From the NCBI GenBank assembly GCA_963801715.1, contig CAWDGB010000004.1, positions 1-64,000 on the forward strand: a stretch of DNA of 64,000 nt, given 5' to 3'. Positions within the stretch are counted from its first letter, which is position 1, and every line of letters starts with the position of its first letter. This document shows, in pieces, positions 54,861 through 62,334 of the stretch. The position numbers were made by a program, and so were the translations under genes. The notes beneath the pieces are model-generated. The model was not told the origin of the DNA and did no database searches. It saw only the letters and a program-made list of their open reading frames with translations. This DNA is from CAVVJA01 sp963801715 (GTDB taxonomy: Bacteria; Actinomycetota; Actinomycetes; Mycobacteriales; Jatrophihabitantaceae).

Positions 54861-54874
54861 CTCCAGTGGCCCTC

Positions 54875-54927
54875 GCGATGATCTTGGACTTACTGACGCC
54901 ATCTGGCATTAACTCCAAGATCATCGC
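54875..54927. repeat. Intergenic hairpin element, copy 5
   Basis: Arms 54875-54891 and 54911-54927 (17 bases, one mismatch) built on GATGATCTTGGACTT; the loop holds an inner GCC/GGC stem. It lies between two plus-strand genes, just past the beta-helix gene. Confidence 0.85.
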
Positions 54928-54957
54928 CCGGGAGACTCGGGTGAGGGCGAGCGGCCG

Positions 54958-56100
54958 ATGATCACCACAGAGCTTCTCGTGGTGGGCGCCGGGCCGTACG
55001 CGCTGTCGACAGCTGGTTTGGCGCGCGAGCGTGGCATCAACACCGTCGTCGTCGGGCATCCGATGGGGTTCTGGCGAGACAACATGCCCGAGGGAATGTT
55101 CCTGCGTTCAGGGCCCAGTTGGCACATGGACGCGGCCGGAACTCATACCTTGGCGGCGTTCCTGCAGCAACGCGGCATAGCACCTATGGACATTGATCCG
55201 ATTCCGATCGCGGTGTTCCTCGACTATGCGGAATGGTTTCGCGAGGAGAAGGCCATCGACGTGCAAGCGGAGACTGTCGCCGACCTGACCCAGTCTGACG
55301 GTAGGTTCGCGGCGTCGCTGGCCGGAGGCGAGCAGATTGTCGCCGAGGCGGTCATCTGTGCTCCGGGCATCCGCCACTACACGAACCTTCCTGAGTGGGC
55401 ATCGGCGGTACCGCCCGGGCGCGCAGCGCACACCTGCGACCTCGTGCAGTTCAGAACGCTGGCCGGGGCGAGGGTCCTCATCGTAGGCGGCCGGCAGAGC
55501 GCCTACGAATGGGCGGCGTTGCTGCGTGAGCACGGCGTTGCGCGGGTCGACATCGTGCACCGCCATGCCGTGCCGCGCTTCGATCGCGTGGATTGGGCGT
55601 TCGTCGACGCCCACGTGGAAAGGACAATGAGCGTCCCGGGGTACTGGCGGCACCTTTCGCAGGCCGAGCAGGACAAGATCGGCCAGCAGTTCTGGGAGGC
55701 TGGGCGGCTGACGCTAGAACATTGGCTGGTACCCCGACTGGCATGGGACGGCATTCATCGCTGGCCAGGCACCGAAGTCGCCGAGGTCATCCCCCACTCG
55801 GTGGGCGATGAGCTGGAGGTGCGACTGTCGAACTCCGAGCGGCTCACGGTTGACCGCATCATCTATGCCTCGGGTTACCGTGCCGACCTGGCAAGAGTCC
55901 CGTATCTGGCCAGCTTGCTGAACCGCATCGTCTGTGTCGACGGGTATCCGGTGCTTGATGAAGCCTTCGGGACCAGCCTGACCGGTTTGTACGTGACCGG
56001 CTTCTCCGCCAGCCGGGACTTCGGGCCGTTCTTCGGATTTGTGAAAGGCGCACCGGCTGCCGCCACGCTCATCGTGCGAGATCTCCTGTCGCGACCGTAA
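54958..56100 (+). CDS. FAD-dependent monooxygenase-like protein
   Basis: A 380-residue flavoprotein with two nucleotide-binding folds: LLVVGAGPYALSTAGLARER for FAD and RVLIVGGRQSAYEWAALLRE for NAD(P)H. FLRSGPSWHMDA and IIYASGYRADLARVPYL (ATGY-like motif) place it near lysine/ornithine N-hydroxylases and flavin monooxygenases. The end, LYVTGFSASRDFGPFFGFVK, closes the FAD site. It starts 31 bases after a hairpin element. The substrate is unknown. Its last 11 codons recur beyond the next gene. Confidence 0.82.
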   Translation: MITTELLVVGAGPYALSTAGLARERGINTVVVGHPMGFWRDNMPEGMFLRSGPSWHMDAAGTHTLAAFLQQRGIAPMDIDPIPIAVFLDYAEWFREEKAIDVQAETVADLTQSDGRFAASLAGGEQIVAEAVICAPGIRHYTNLPEWASAVPPGRAAHTCDLVQFRTLAGARVLIVGGRQSAYEWAALLREHGVARVDIVHRHAVPRFDRVDWAFVDAHVERTMSVPGYWRHLSQAEQDKIGQQFWEAGRLTLEHWLVPRLAWDGIHRWPGTEVAEVIPHSVGDELEVRLSNSERLTVDRIIYASGYRADLARVPYLASLLNRIVCVDGYPVLDEAFGTSLTGLYVTGFSASRDFGPFFGFVKGAPAAATLIVRDLLSRP

Positions 56101-56102
56101 CG
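56067..56102 (+). repeat. 36-bp repeat, copy 1 (flavoprotein 3' end)
   Basis: The final codons of the flavoprotein (LIVRDLLSRP and stop). The same 36 bases, with one mismatch, recur at 58996-59031 after the GH3 gene. Confidence 0.85.
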
Positions 56103-56264
56103 GCATCTGGCGCAGAAGTTCCGATGAGTCCTCAGCCAGGCCAGGGGGAGAGCCGGCGTCAATACGCGCTGCGACCAATCGAGCGGTAACAGTGTTCAAG
56201 TAGGCGGTGCGGCGGTACGGTCTCGCGTACACCACCCAGCTCGGGGTCAACCGAGGAGGCCGAA

Positions 56265-58940
56265 GTGTCGATGCGTTGGCGGACAGCCCGGGTAGTGGCA
56301 GTAGTAGCGGCCGTGGTGGCTTCGGTCGGCCTGCTTGGCGCGCCGGCGGGCGCGGCGCAGCCGGGCAGCACGCAACCGTGGATGGACCGGCACCTGTCAT
56401 CAGACCAGCGGGCTCGCCTGCTCATGGCGCAGATGACCCTCGCGGAGAAGGTCGACCTGATGACGGGCAACCAGGGCGAGGCGCCATACGCCTTCTACAA
56501 CGCGCCGATCACCCGCCTCGGCATCCCGGCGCTCAAGATGGCCGATGCAGGCGGGGGCGTCGCCCCGCGCGGCTGGTCGCTCCCGGGCACCGACGGCCAC
56601 GCGACCGCGATGCCGTCGGAGATGGCACTCGGTGCGACCTGGTCCCTCGATGTGGTGCACCAGTTCGCCGGCGTCGTTGCGGACGAGGTGCGCGAGACGG
56701 GCCAGAACGTGCTCCTCGCCCCGGACACCGATATCGCCCGCGTGCCTTGGGGCGGCCGGATCAGCGAGAGCCAGGGCGAGGACCCATTCCTGAACGGCGA
56801 CCAGAACAGCGCCTACTCCTCGACGGTGCAGTCACGCAATGTCATCGCCACGTTGAAGCACTACACGGCCAACAACCAGGAGACCAACCGAAACAGCGGC
56901 CAGAACGCCATCATGTCCGAGCGGACGTTGCGTGAGGTGTATTCGCTGGCGTTCGAGATGGTCGTAGAACGCGCTGGTCTTGGCGCAGTGATGTGCTCCT
57001 TCAACAAGATCAACGGCGAGTATTCGTGCGACAACTCGGAGACCCTGCGCACAGTACTCAAGGGCCGGATCGGCTTCAGCGGCTTCGTGATGAGCGATTT
57101 CGGCGCACTGCACGACACGCTGAAGGGGCTTAACGCCGGCGATGACCTCGAGACTGGCACGACGACCGTCTACGACGGCGCGCTGCTCGCCGCGGTGCAG
57201 TCCGGCCAGGCCAGCGTCGCCCTGGTGGACGACGCAGTGTTCCGCATCCTCACCACAATGTTCCGCATCGGCGTCTTCGACACGGACTACACAGCGACCG
57301 CCATTCCCGTTGCGGCGCACGACGAGGTCGCCCGGGCCGTCGAGGACAAGGCCATCACGCTGCTGAAGAACACCGGCGTGCTGCCGCTCACCGGCGCCAC
57401 AAAATCGATCGCCGTCATCGGAGCGGACGCGAATATCCTCGCGGCGGAGAGCGGCTCGGCCTACGTGTCACCGACCACTGGTACGCCGACGCTGCAAGGC
57501 ATCACCGCTCGCGCGGGGTCGGCCGCGCAGGTGACATTCACGCCGGGCAATGATCCGGTCAATGCAGCGTCCATGATCGAGACCTCTGACATGACCGCCG
57601 TCCCGTCGGCGGTGCTGACACCGGCGACTGGGACCGGACCCGGACTTACCGCGCAGTACTGGCACACTCCGAGCTTCAGCGGTGCGCCGGCAGCCACCCG
57701 CATCGAGCGGCAAGTGAACTATGACGTCGGCTTCGCGAGCACCTTCCCGAACTGGGCCGGCGCCGGCACGCAAGTGCCGTTGCCGCCAACCAATTTCTTC
57801 CTCGAACAGCAGGCGGTGAAGTACGACGGATTCCTGACGCCGCCCACGACCGGCGACTACCAGCTCTCGCTCACCGGCTGGGGTGACGCGACTCTGAGCC
57901 TCAACGGCAGCACGATCATCGACATGACGGGGCAGAACAGCCGACGCGTTGTCGATTCGACAGTGCAGCATCTGATCGCGGGCGTGCCGTACGCGCTGCA
58001 CATCGAATACCGGGCGACCCGGCCGCTGACCGGCCTGCAGCCCGGCACGCTGCTGCTGCAATGGCGCACGCCGGCGGGCATTCAGTTGCCGGGCATAGAG
58101 CAGGCGGTCGCCGCGGCGCGGGCTGCTGACGTCGCGATCGTGTACGTGCGCGACTTCGAGACCGAGGAGCGGGACCGGGTCTCCCTGAAGCTGCCGCAAA
58201 GCGCCGATCAGCTGATCAGCGCGGTGAGCGCGGCGAACTCGCACACCGTGGTGGTACTCGCGACCGGTGGTCCGGTGACCATGCCGTGGATCGGCTCGGT
58301 CGCTGCGGTCGTGCAAACATACTTCGGTGGCCAGGAGCAGGGTCGCGCACTCGCCGATGTGCTCTGGGGGGATGTCAACCCCCAGGGCAAGCTCACCGTC
58401 ACCTATCCGACGAGCGAGCAGGCAACACCACCCGGTCCACAGAACCCATGGAACGGGATCGCCAGCCCAGACATCGTCTACAGCGAAGGCGTTGACGTCG
58501 GCTACAAGGGCTACGACGTCGCCGGCATCAGCCCGTTGTTCCCGTTCGGGTATGGCCTGTCGTACACCACGTTCGACTACAGCAAGCTGGGGGTGCACGC
58601 GCCGAACCCGAACGCCGCCCAGCTGAAAAAGGTCCAGGTCGAGTTCCGGGTCAGCAATACCGGCCAGCGCACTGGGACGGAGACCGCGGAGGTGTACCTG
58701 GGGCTACCCGCGAGTACCGGTGAGCCGCCGAAGCGGCTCGTGGGCTACGCGCAAGTGACGCTGGCGCCGGGCAAGTCGACAATGGTGCATCTGAAGATCG
58801 ACCCGGCAGCGCCGAACCACCCGCTGAGCTACTTCGATGAGGCCACGCACAGCTGGCAGATGGCGCCCGGCGAATACCGTGTGTACGTCGGCTCGTCCGA
58901 GCGAGACACGCCGCTCACGGGCACCTTCGACGTCGGATGA
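56265..58940 (+). CDS. Secreted GH3 beta-glycosidase with PA14 domain
   Basis: An 891-residue family 3 enzyme. A signal peptide (ARVVAVVAAVVASVGLLGAP, cleaved near AGAAQ) is followed by the catalytic barrel (GIPALKMADAGGG, DTDIARVPWGGRISESQGED, LKHYTANNQETNRN, nucleophile Asp278 in GFVMSDFGAL), then the alpha/beta sandwich interrupted by a PA14 carbohydrate-binding module (from about residue 458: GLTAQYWHTPSFSG), and an Fn3-like C-terminus (PFGYGLSYTTFDYS). GTG 56265 is five bases after AGGAGG. It likely removes terminal beta-linked sugars from plant or microbial glycans outside the cell. Confidence 0.93.
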   Translation: MSMRWRTARVVAVVAAVVASVGLLGAPAGAAQPGSTQPWMDRHLSSDQRARLLMAQMTLAEKVDLMTGNQGEAPYAFYNAPITRLGIPALKMADAGGGVAPRGWSLPGTDGHATAMPSEMALGATWSLDVVHQFAGVVADEVRETGQNVLLAPDTDIARVPWGGRISESQGEDPFLNGDQNSAYSSTVQSRNVIATLKHYTANNQETNRNSGQNAIMSERTLREVYSLAFEMVVERAGLGAVMCSFNKINGEYSCDNSETLRTVLKGRIGFSGFVMSDFGALHDTLKGLNAGDDLETGTTTVYDGALLAAVQSGQASVALVDDAVFRILTTMFRIGVFDTDYTATAIPVAAHDEVARAVEDKAITLLKNTGVLPLTGATKSIAVIGADANILAAESGSAYVSPTTGTPTLQGITARAGSAAQVTFTPGNDPVNAASMIETSDMTAVPSAVLTPATGTGPGLTAQYWHTPSFSGAPAATRIERQVNYDVGFASTFPNWAGAGTQVPLPPTNFFLEQQAVKYDGFLTPPTTGDYQLSLTGWGDATLSLNGSTIIDMTGQNSRRVVDSTVQHLIAGVPYALHIEYRATRPLTGLQPGTLLLQWRTPAGIQLPGIEQAVAAARAADVAIVYVRDFETEERDRVSLKLPQSADQLISAVSAANSHTVVVLATGGPVTMPWIGSVAAVVQTYFGGQEQGRALADVLWGDVNPQGKLTVTYPTSEQATPPGPQNPWNGIASPDIVYSEGVDVGYKGYDVAGISPLFPFGYGLSYTTFDYSKLGVHAPNPNAAQLKKVQVEFRVSNTGQRTGTETAEVYLGLPASTGEPPKRLVGYAQVTLAPGKSTMVHLKIDPAAPNHPLSYFDEATHSWQMAPGEYRVYVGSSERDTPLTGTFDVG

Positions 58941-58995
58941 CCCAAGGCGTCAACTCGAGCCGAGTGCGAATTGCTCGGCCAAGATCTCTTGTCGT

Positions 58996-59031
58996 GCTCA
59001 TCGTGCGAGACCTCCTGTCGCGACCGTAACG
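58996..59031 (+). repeat. 36-bp repeat, copy 2 (orphan)
   Basis: An orphan copy of the flavoprotein's last codons and stop (35 of 36 bases the same), 56 bases past the GH3 stop. It brackets the GH3 gene together with copy 1. Confidence 0.85.
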
Positions 59032-59052
59032 TCGGGTGACCTAGTGTCGAGT

Positions 59053-59103
59053 TCGTGATCTTGGACTTATCTATGCCATATCGCATTAAGTCCAAGATCA
59101 CGA
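59053..59103. repeat. Intergenic hairpin element, copy 6
   Basis: Perfect 17-base arms TCGTGATCTTGGACTTA (59053-59069) and its complement (59087-59103), with an inner ATGC/GCAT stem in the 17-base loop. It ends six bases before the ribosome site of the next gene. Confidence 0.85.
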
Positions 59104-59120
59104 CGAGATAGGAGGACAAC

Positions 59121-59954
59121 GTGTCAATGGCCGCTGACGGCTTTGACGGCCGAACGCGCCGGTTGGCGGACGGCAATCGGATCCCGGTCCTGGGCCTAGG
59201 CGTCTGGCAGGTACCCAACAGCCGAGAGTGCGTCAACGCCGTGCTGTGGGCGCTTGAGCTCGGCTATCGACACATCGACACCGCTCAGGCCTACGGCAAC
59301 GAAGCGAGCGTCGGAGAAGCTCTTCGCCGCAGCGGCATACCTCGCGAGGATGTGTTCATCACCACCAAGTTCCAGCCGTCCCGCCCCAACGCCGCGACTG
59401 AGGTAGCGGGCAGCCTCCGACGGCTTGGCGTCGAGTACGTCGACCTTTACCTCGTCCACTGGCCCAGCGGCGGGCCGACGAGAGCGTGGCCGGCTATGGA
59501 GCAGGCCCACCGACTCGGCTATGCCCGTTCGATCGGGGTCTCCAACTTCAACGTCACAGAACTCGGAGAGGTGATGGCCGGCGCAATCGTGCCGCCCGTT
59601 GTCGACCAAGTGAATCTGAGTCCCTTCACCTACCGCCTGTCGCTGCTGAACGAGGGGCGAGCCAGAAACGTGGAGTTCGAGGCGTACAGCCCGCTGGGTA
59701 CGGGACGCCACCTCTCCAACGGCACCGTGACTCGCATCGCGTCACGAATCGGTCGCACGCCAGCGCAGGTCCTGCTGCGCTGGGCCCTCCAGCACGACCT
59801 AATCGTGCTTCCCAAATCGACCCACCGTCCGCGAATCGAGGAGAACGCCCAGATCTTCGACTTCGTACTCTCTCCCAGTGAAATGTCCGAACTGGACGGC
59901 CTGGACCGGACGGGCGGAACCGGTGTGGCTCTCGAACGCAAATGGTGGCGATAG
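59121..59954 (+). CDS. Aldo/keto reductase
   Basis: A 277-residue NADPH-dependent reductase of the 2,5-diketo-gluconate reductase type: IPVLGLGVWQVPNSRE, the catalytic Asp and Tyr in GYRHIDTAQAYGNEASVGEA, Lys in FITTKFQPSR, His in DLYLVHWPSGG, and SIGVSNFNVTELGEV. The C-terminal VLPKSTHRPRIEENAQIFDF binds NADPH. GTG 59121 follows AGGAGG. It reduces small aldehydes or sugar ketones. Confidence 0.92.
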   Translation: MSMAADGFDGRTRRLADGNRIPVLGLGVWQVPNSRECVNAVLWALELGYRHIDTAQAYGNEASVGEALRRSGIPREDVFITTKFQPSRPNAATEVAGSLRRLGVEYVDLYLVHWPSGGPTRAWPAMEQAHRLGYARSIGVSNFNVTELGEVMAGAIVPPVVDQVNLSPFTYRLSLLNEGRARNVEFEAYSPLGTGRHLSNGTVTRIASRIGRTPAQVLLRWALQHDLIVLPKSTHRPRIEENAQIFDFVLSPSEMSELDGLDRTGGTGVALERKWWR

Positions 59955-59994
59955 CGACGGCACAGCGTGCAATCACTCCCCCGGGCGAATCGCC

Positions 59995-61281
59995 TCAGTA
60001 GATGAAATCGCTGAGGAATTGATTGCCGAATTTGCGGTTCGGATCGTGCCGTGCGGCCAACTGTTGGAAGTCGGTCAATCTCGGGTAGCTGTCGCGGACC
60101 CGCTGCGGGTCCAGAGAGAAGATCTTCCCCCAGTGCGGACGTGGTTCAAAACGATCGAGCGCCTGCTCGACCTGGGCGCAGGCGTGGAGTACGGCGGCGT
60201 CGCTGTTGTGCCAGGTGAAGTGGGCGGCCACCGAATCGTGGCCGTACGCCGGGCTGAGCCAGAGGTCGTCGGCCGCGATCGTACGAATCTCCATTACCTG
60301 CAGCGCGTCGGTGAGATCGAGTTGCTGGAGGGCGGCGACAGCCGCGGGGCCGTGCTGACGCGGAATCAAGTATTCCGTTTGCTGTTCGTCGCCGCTGCTC
60401 GGGGAGAAGCTGGCTCGAAAGTGCGGTAACACCTCGTACCAGGGCAGCCGTTCGCCGAGTTGTGGGCTGGCCGCCCGTGCGTCCCGTCCGGCGACGGGGT
60501 GCGCCGGCTCGGTAGCGGCTCTGGCGCCCCAGATCGTGCCGTCGGGCGGCTCGCGCTCGGCCCGACTCTTGATCCAGATCTGATCGACGACGTCGCGGCG
60601 ATGCGGCCAGCTGAGCAGGCTGACGCTGTAGCCGGAGCCCATGATCTCGTCGAAATGATCGAGCACGCTATCCAGCGGTGCGTCGTGCCAGACATGCTGC
60701 CGCAGGTCGAACGCTGGTTTGGTCGCGAGCGTTAGTCGGGTCGCTACGCCGAGCGCGCCGAGAGCGAGGACCGATCCGGCGAACCCGCCATCCTGCCTCG
60801 CAATCGTGACGAGCTCCCCGTCAGCGCGCACGAACTCGATGCCGACGACGGCAGCGGCCAGGCATTTGTTTCCGTCGCCAGATCCGTGGGTGCCGGTGGC
60901 GGCCGCGCCTGCGATAACGATGTGCGGGAGCGACCCGAGATTCGGCAGCGCCCGCCCGCGAGCGTGCAGAATTGGCCCTATATGGCTATAGCGCGCACCC
61001 GCAGGCACCGTGGCGGTTCGCTCCGATTCGTCAAAGTCGACGCCGATTTGTAGCGCCTCGGTCGTGACAAGGTCGCCCGACGTGTCCGCGACGCGGCTAA
61101 ACGAGTGGCCCGATCCCAGCGCCCGAATGCGAGCCGATCCGGCAACCACGTGTTGGAGTTCCGCAACGCTGCGCGGTCGGTACAACTGGGTCGCGGAGAA
61201 GGTCACGTTTCCGGCCCAGTTCTTGAGTGGTCCGCCGTAGGTCGCGTTGCGCGCGTCGAGTTCGCGGTTGTCTTCGGTCAC
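59995..61281 (-). CDS. Alditol-oxidase-like FAD enzyme
   Basis: A 428-residue oxidase of the vanillyl-alcohol-oxidase superfamily: ATQLYRPRSVAELQHVVAGS, RALGSGHSFSRVADTSGDLV with the His that binds FAD covalently in xylitol/alditol oxidases, HIVIAGAAATGTHGSGDGN, and an ALO-type C-terminus ending RPHWGKIFSLDPQRV and NRKFGNQFLSDFIY. It should oxidise sugar alcohols to aldoses with release of H2O2. L-gulonolactone oxidase is the main alternative. GTG 61281 starts it. Confidence 0.88.
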   Translation of the reverse strand: MTEDNRELDARNATYGGPLKNWAGNVTFSATQLYRPRSVAELQHVVAGSARIRALGSGHSFSRVADTSGDLVTTEALQIGVDFDESERTATVPAGARYSHIGPILHARGRALPNLGSLPHIVIAGAAATGTHGSGDGNKCLAAAVVGIEFVRADGELVTIARQDGGFAGSVLALGALGVATRLTLATKPAFDLRQHVWHDAPLDSVLDHFDEIMGSGYSVSLLSWPHRRDVVDQIWIKSRAEREPPDGTIWGARAATEPAHPVAGRDARAASPQLGERLPWYEVLPHFRASFSPSSGDEQQTEYLIPRQHGPAAVAALQQLDLTDALQVMEIRTIAADDLWLSPAYGHDSVAAHFTWHNSDAAVLHACAQVEQALDRFEPRPHWGKIFSLDPQRVRDSYPRLTDFQQLAARHDPNRKFGNQFLSDFIY

Positions 61282-61415
61282 AGCGTGATTCCCGGTAATA
61301 AGATTTGTGCGCTGGGACAGCCGGTCAACAGTGTCGAGGCCGACGAGCGCGTCGACTTACAACAGCGATCGACAAGCATAGCCAGCAAAACATCGCCCGG
61401 CAGAGGGAATAGGCC

Positions 61416-61733
61416 ATGCAGCTAGTGCTGACCGAAGAAGAGGCCGTGGAATTGTTCGCCTTCCTGGTCGCGGCCGCCCGGACCCAATTGGATGAAGCAG
61501 CGGAATACGGACCGCTGCGGCTGCTCACGGCCGCGCGCCGTCTTGGCGAGATGATCGCACCGCGATCGTCGGAACCGGTCCGCCAGCTGGTGACCGAACC
61601 GTTGCAGCAACTCGGTCCGGTACCGCTAAGTGATGACGACAACCTCGACGACTTCGCTGCGCGACTCGACACGGTATGCGTGGCCGTGGCTGAACATGCC
61701 GTGCAACGCGCCGGGCTGCGCGGCAAGGCCTGA
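61416..61733 (+). CDS. Small DUF6092-like protein
   Basis: A 105-residue acidic helical protein: LTEEEAVELFAFLVAAARTQ, LDEAAEYGPLRLLTAARRLG, and a tail DDFAARLDTVCVAVAEHAVQ. I recall this pattern as DUF6092, of unknown function. It ends four bases before the nitroreductase start, so the two are co-translated. Confidence 0.65.
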   Translation: MQLVLTEEEAVELFAFLVAAARTQLDEAAEYGPLRLLTAARRLGEMIAPRSSEPVRQLVTEPLQQLGPVPLSDDDNLDDFAARLDTVCVAVAEHAVQRAGLRGKA

Positions 61734-61737
61734 CGAC

Positions 61738-62271
61738 ATGACAGAGCCAGGCGCCGAGCTCCTGCGGACCATCCGCAGCCGCCGGGTAGCCCGGGCACTG
61801 ACCGCGCAGCCGGTCACCCGTGACCAGTTGGACACGGTGCTCGAGGCGGCGTCGTTCGCTCCGAGCGCCGGCAACCGCCGCCTGCATCCGCTGGTCGTCG
61901 TCACCGACCCCGGCCGGCTGTCTGTGCTTCGACTGGTATCGCCGGGCATGCTGCAACGCCCCGCCGCGGCGATCGTCATTTGCATCGATCAGGCCAATGC
62001 CCGGCGCTTCGGGTTTCGGCCCGGCACCCCAGGCCTGTACGTGGACGTGGGCACCCTCGCGGCGACAATCCTGCTGGCCGCGCACGCTATCGGACTTGGC
62101 TCCGGACCGGTTACTTCGTTCAGTCGCGCGGCCGCAACGCACGTGCTGGACCTGCCCGACGGGTGGGAGCCCCGGCTCATCGTGTGCCTGGGCCATCCTG
62201 CCGACCATCAGCCCGCAGGAGTGCGCGCCGGGCGGCGCCGCGACGCGCTGGCCCGCACCTTGTGGCGATAG
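61738..62271 (+). CDS. Nitroreductase family protein
   Basis: A 177-residue FMN-dependent reductase: LLRTIRSRRVARALTAQPVT, the FMN-binding AASFAPSAGNRRLHPLVVVT, LYVDVGTLAATILLAAHAIG and LIVCLGHPA near the end. The first Arg-rich stretch and SAGN bind the FMN phosphate. It is shorter than many nitroreductases but has the whole core. It forms an operon with the DUF6092-like gene. Confidence 0.88.
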   Translation: MTEPGAELLRTIRSRRVARALTAQPVTRDQLDTVLEAASFAPSAGNRRLHPLVVVTDPGRLSVLRLVSPGMLQRPAAAIVICIDQANARRFGFRPGTPGLYVDVGTLAATILLAAHAIGLGSGPVTSFSRAAATHVLDLPDGWEPRLIVCLGHPADHQPAGVRAGRRRDALARTLWR

Positions 62272-62303
62272 CGGCAGGAGGCGAGACGAAACCCAAGACC
62301 GCC

Positions 62304-62328
62304 TGGGGCCGCCGCCGCGGCGGCCCCA
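62304..62328. terminator. Bidirectional hairpin terminator
   Basis: Arms TGGGGCCGCCG (62304-62314) and CGGCGGCCCCA (62318-62328) with a 3-base loop, midway between the convergent nitroreductase and GH15 genes. Confidence 0.75.
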
Positions 62329-62334
62329 CAGTTG

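Noticed and set aside
15966..59103. The six hairpins as a CRISPR array.
   Set aside because: They are single, scattered over 43 kb, each an inverted repeat between different genes, with no regular spacers and no cas genes.
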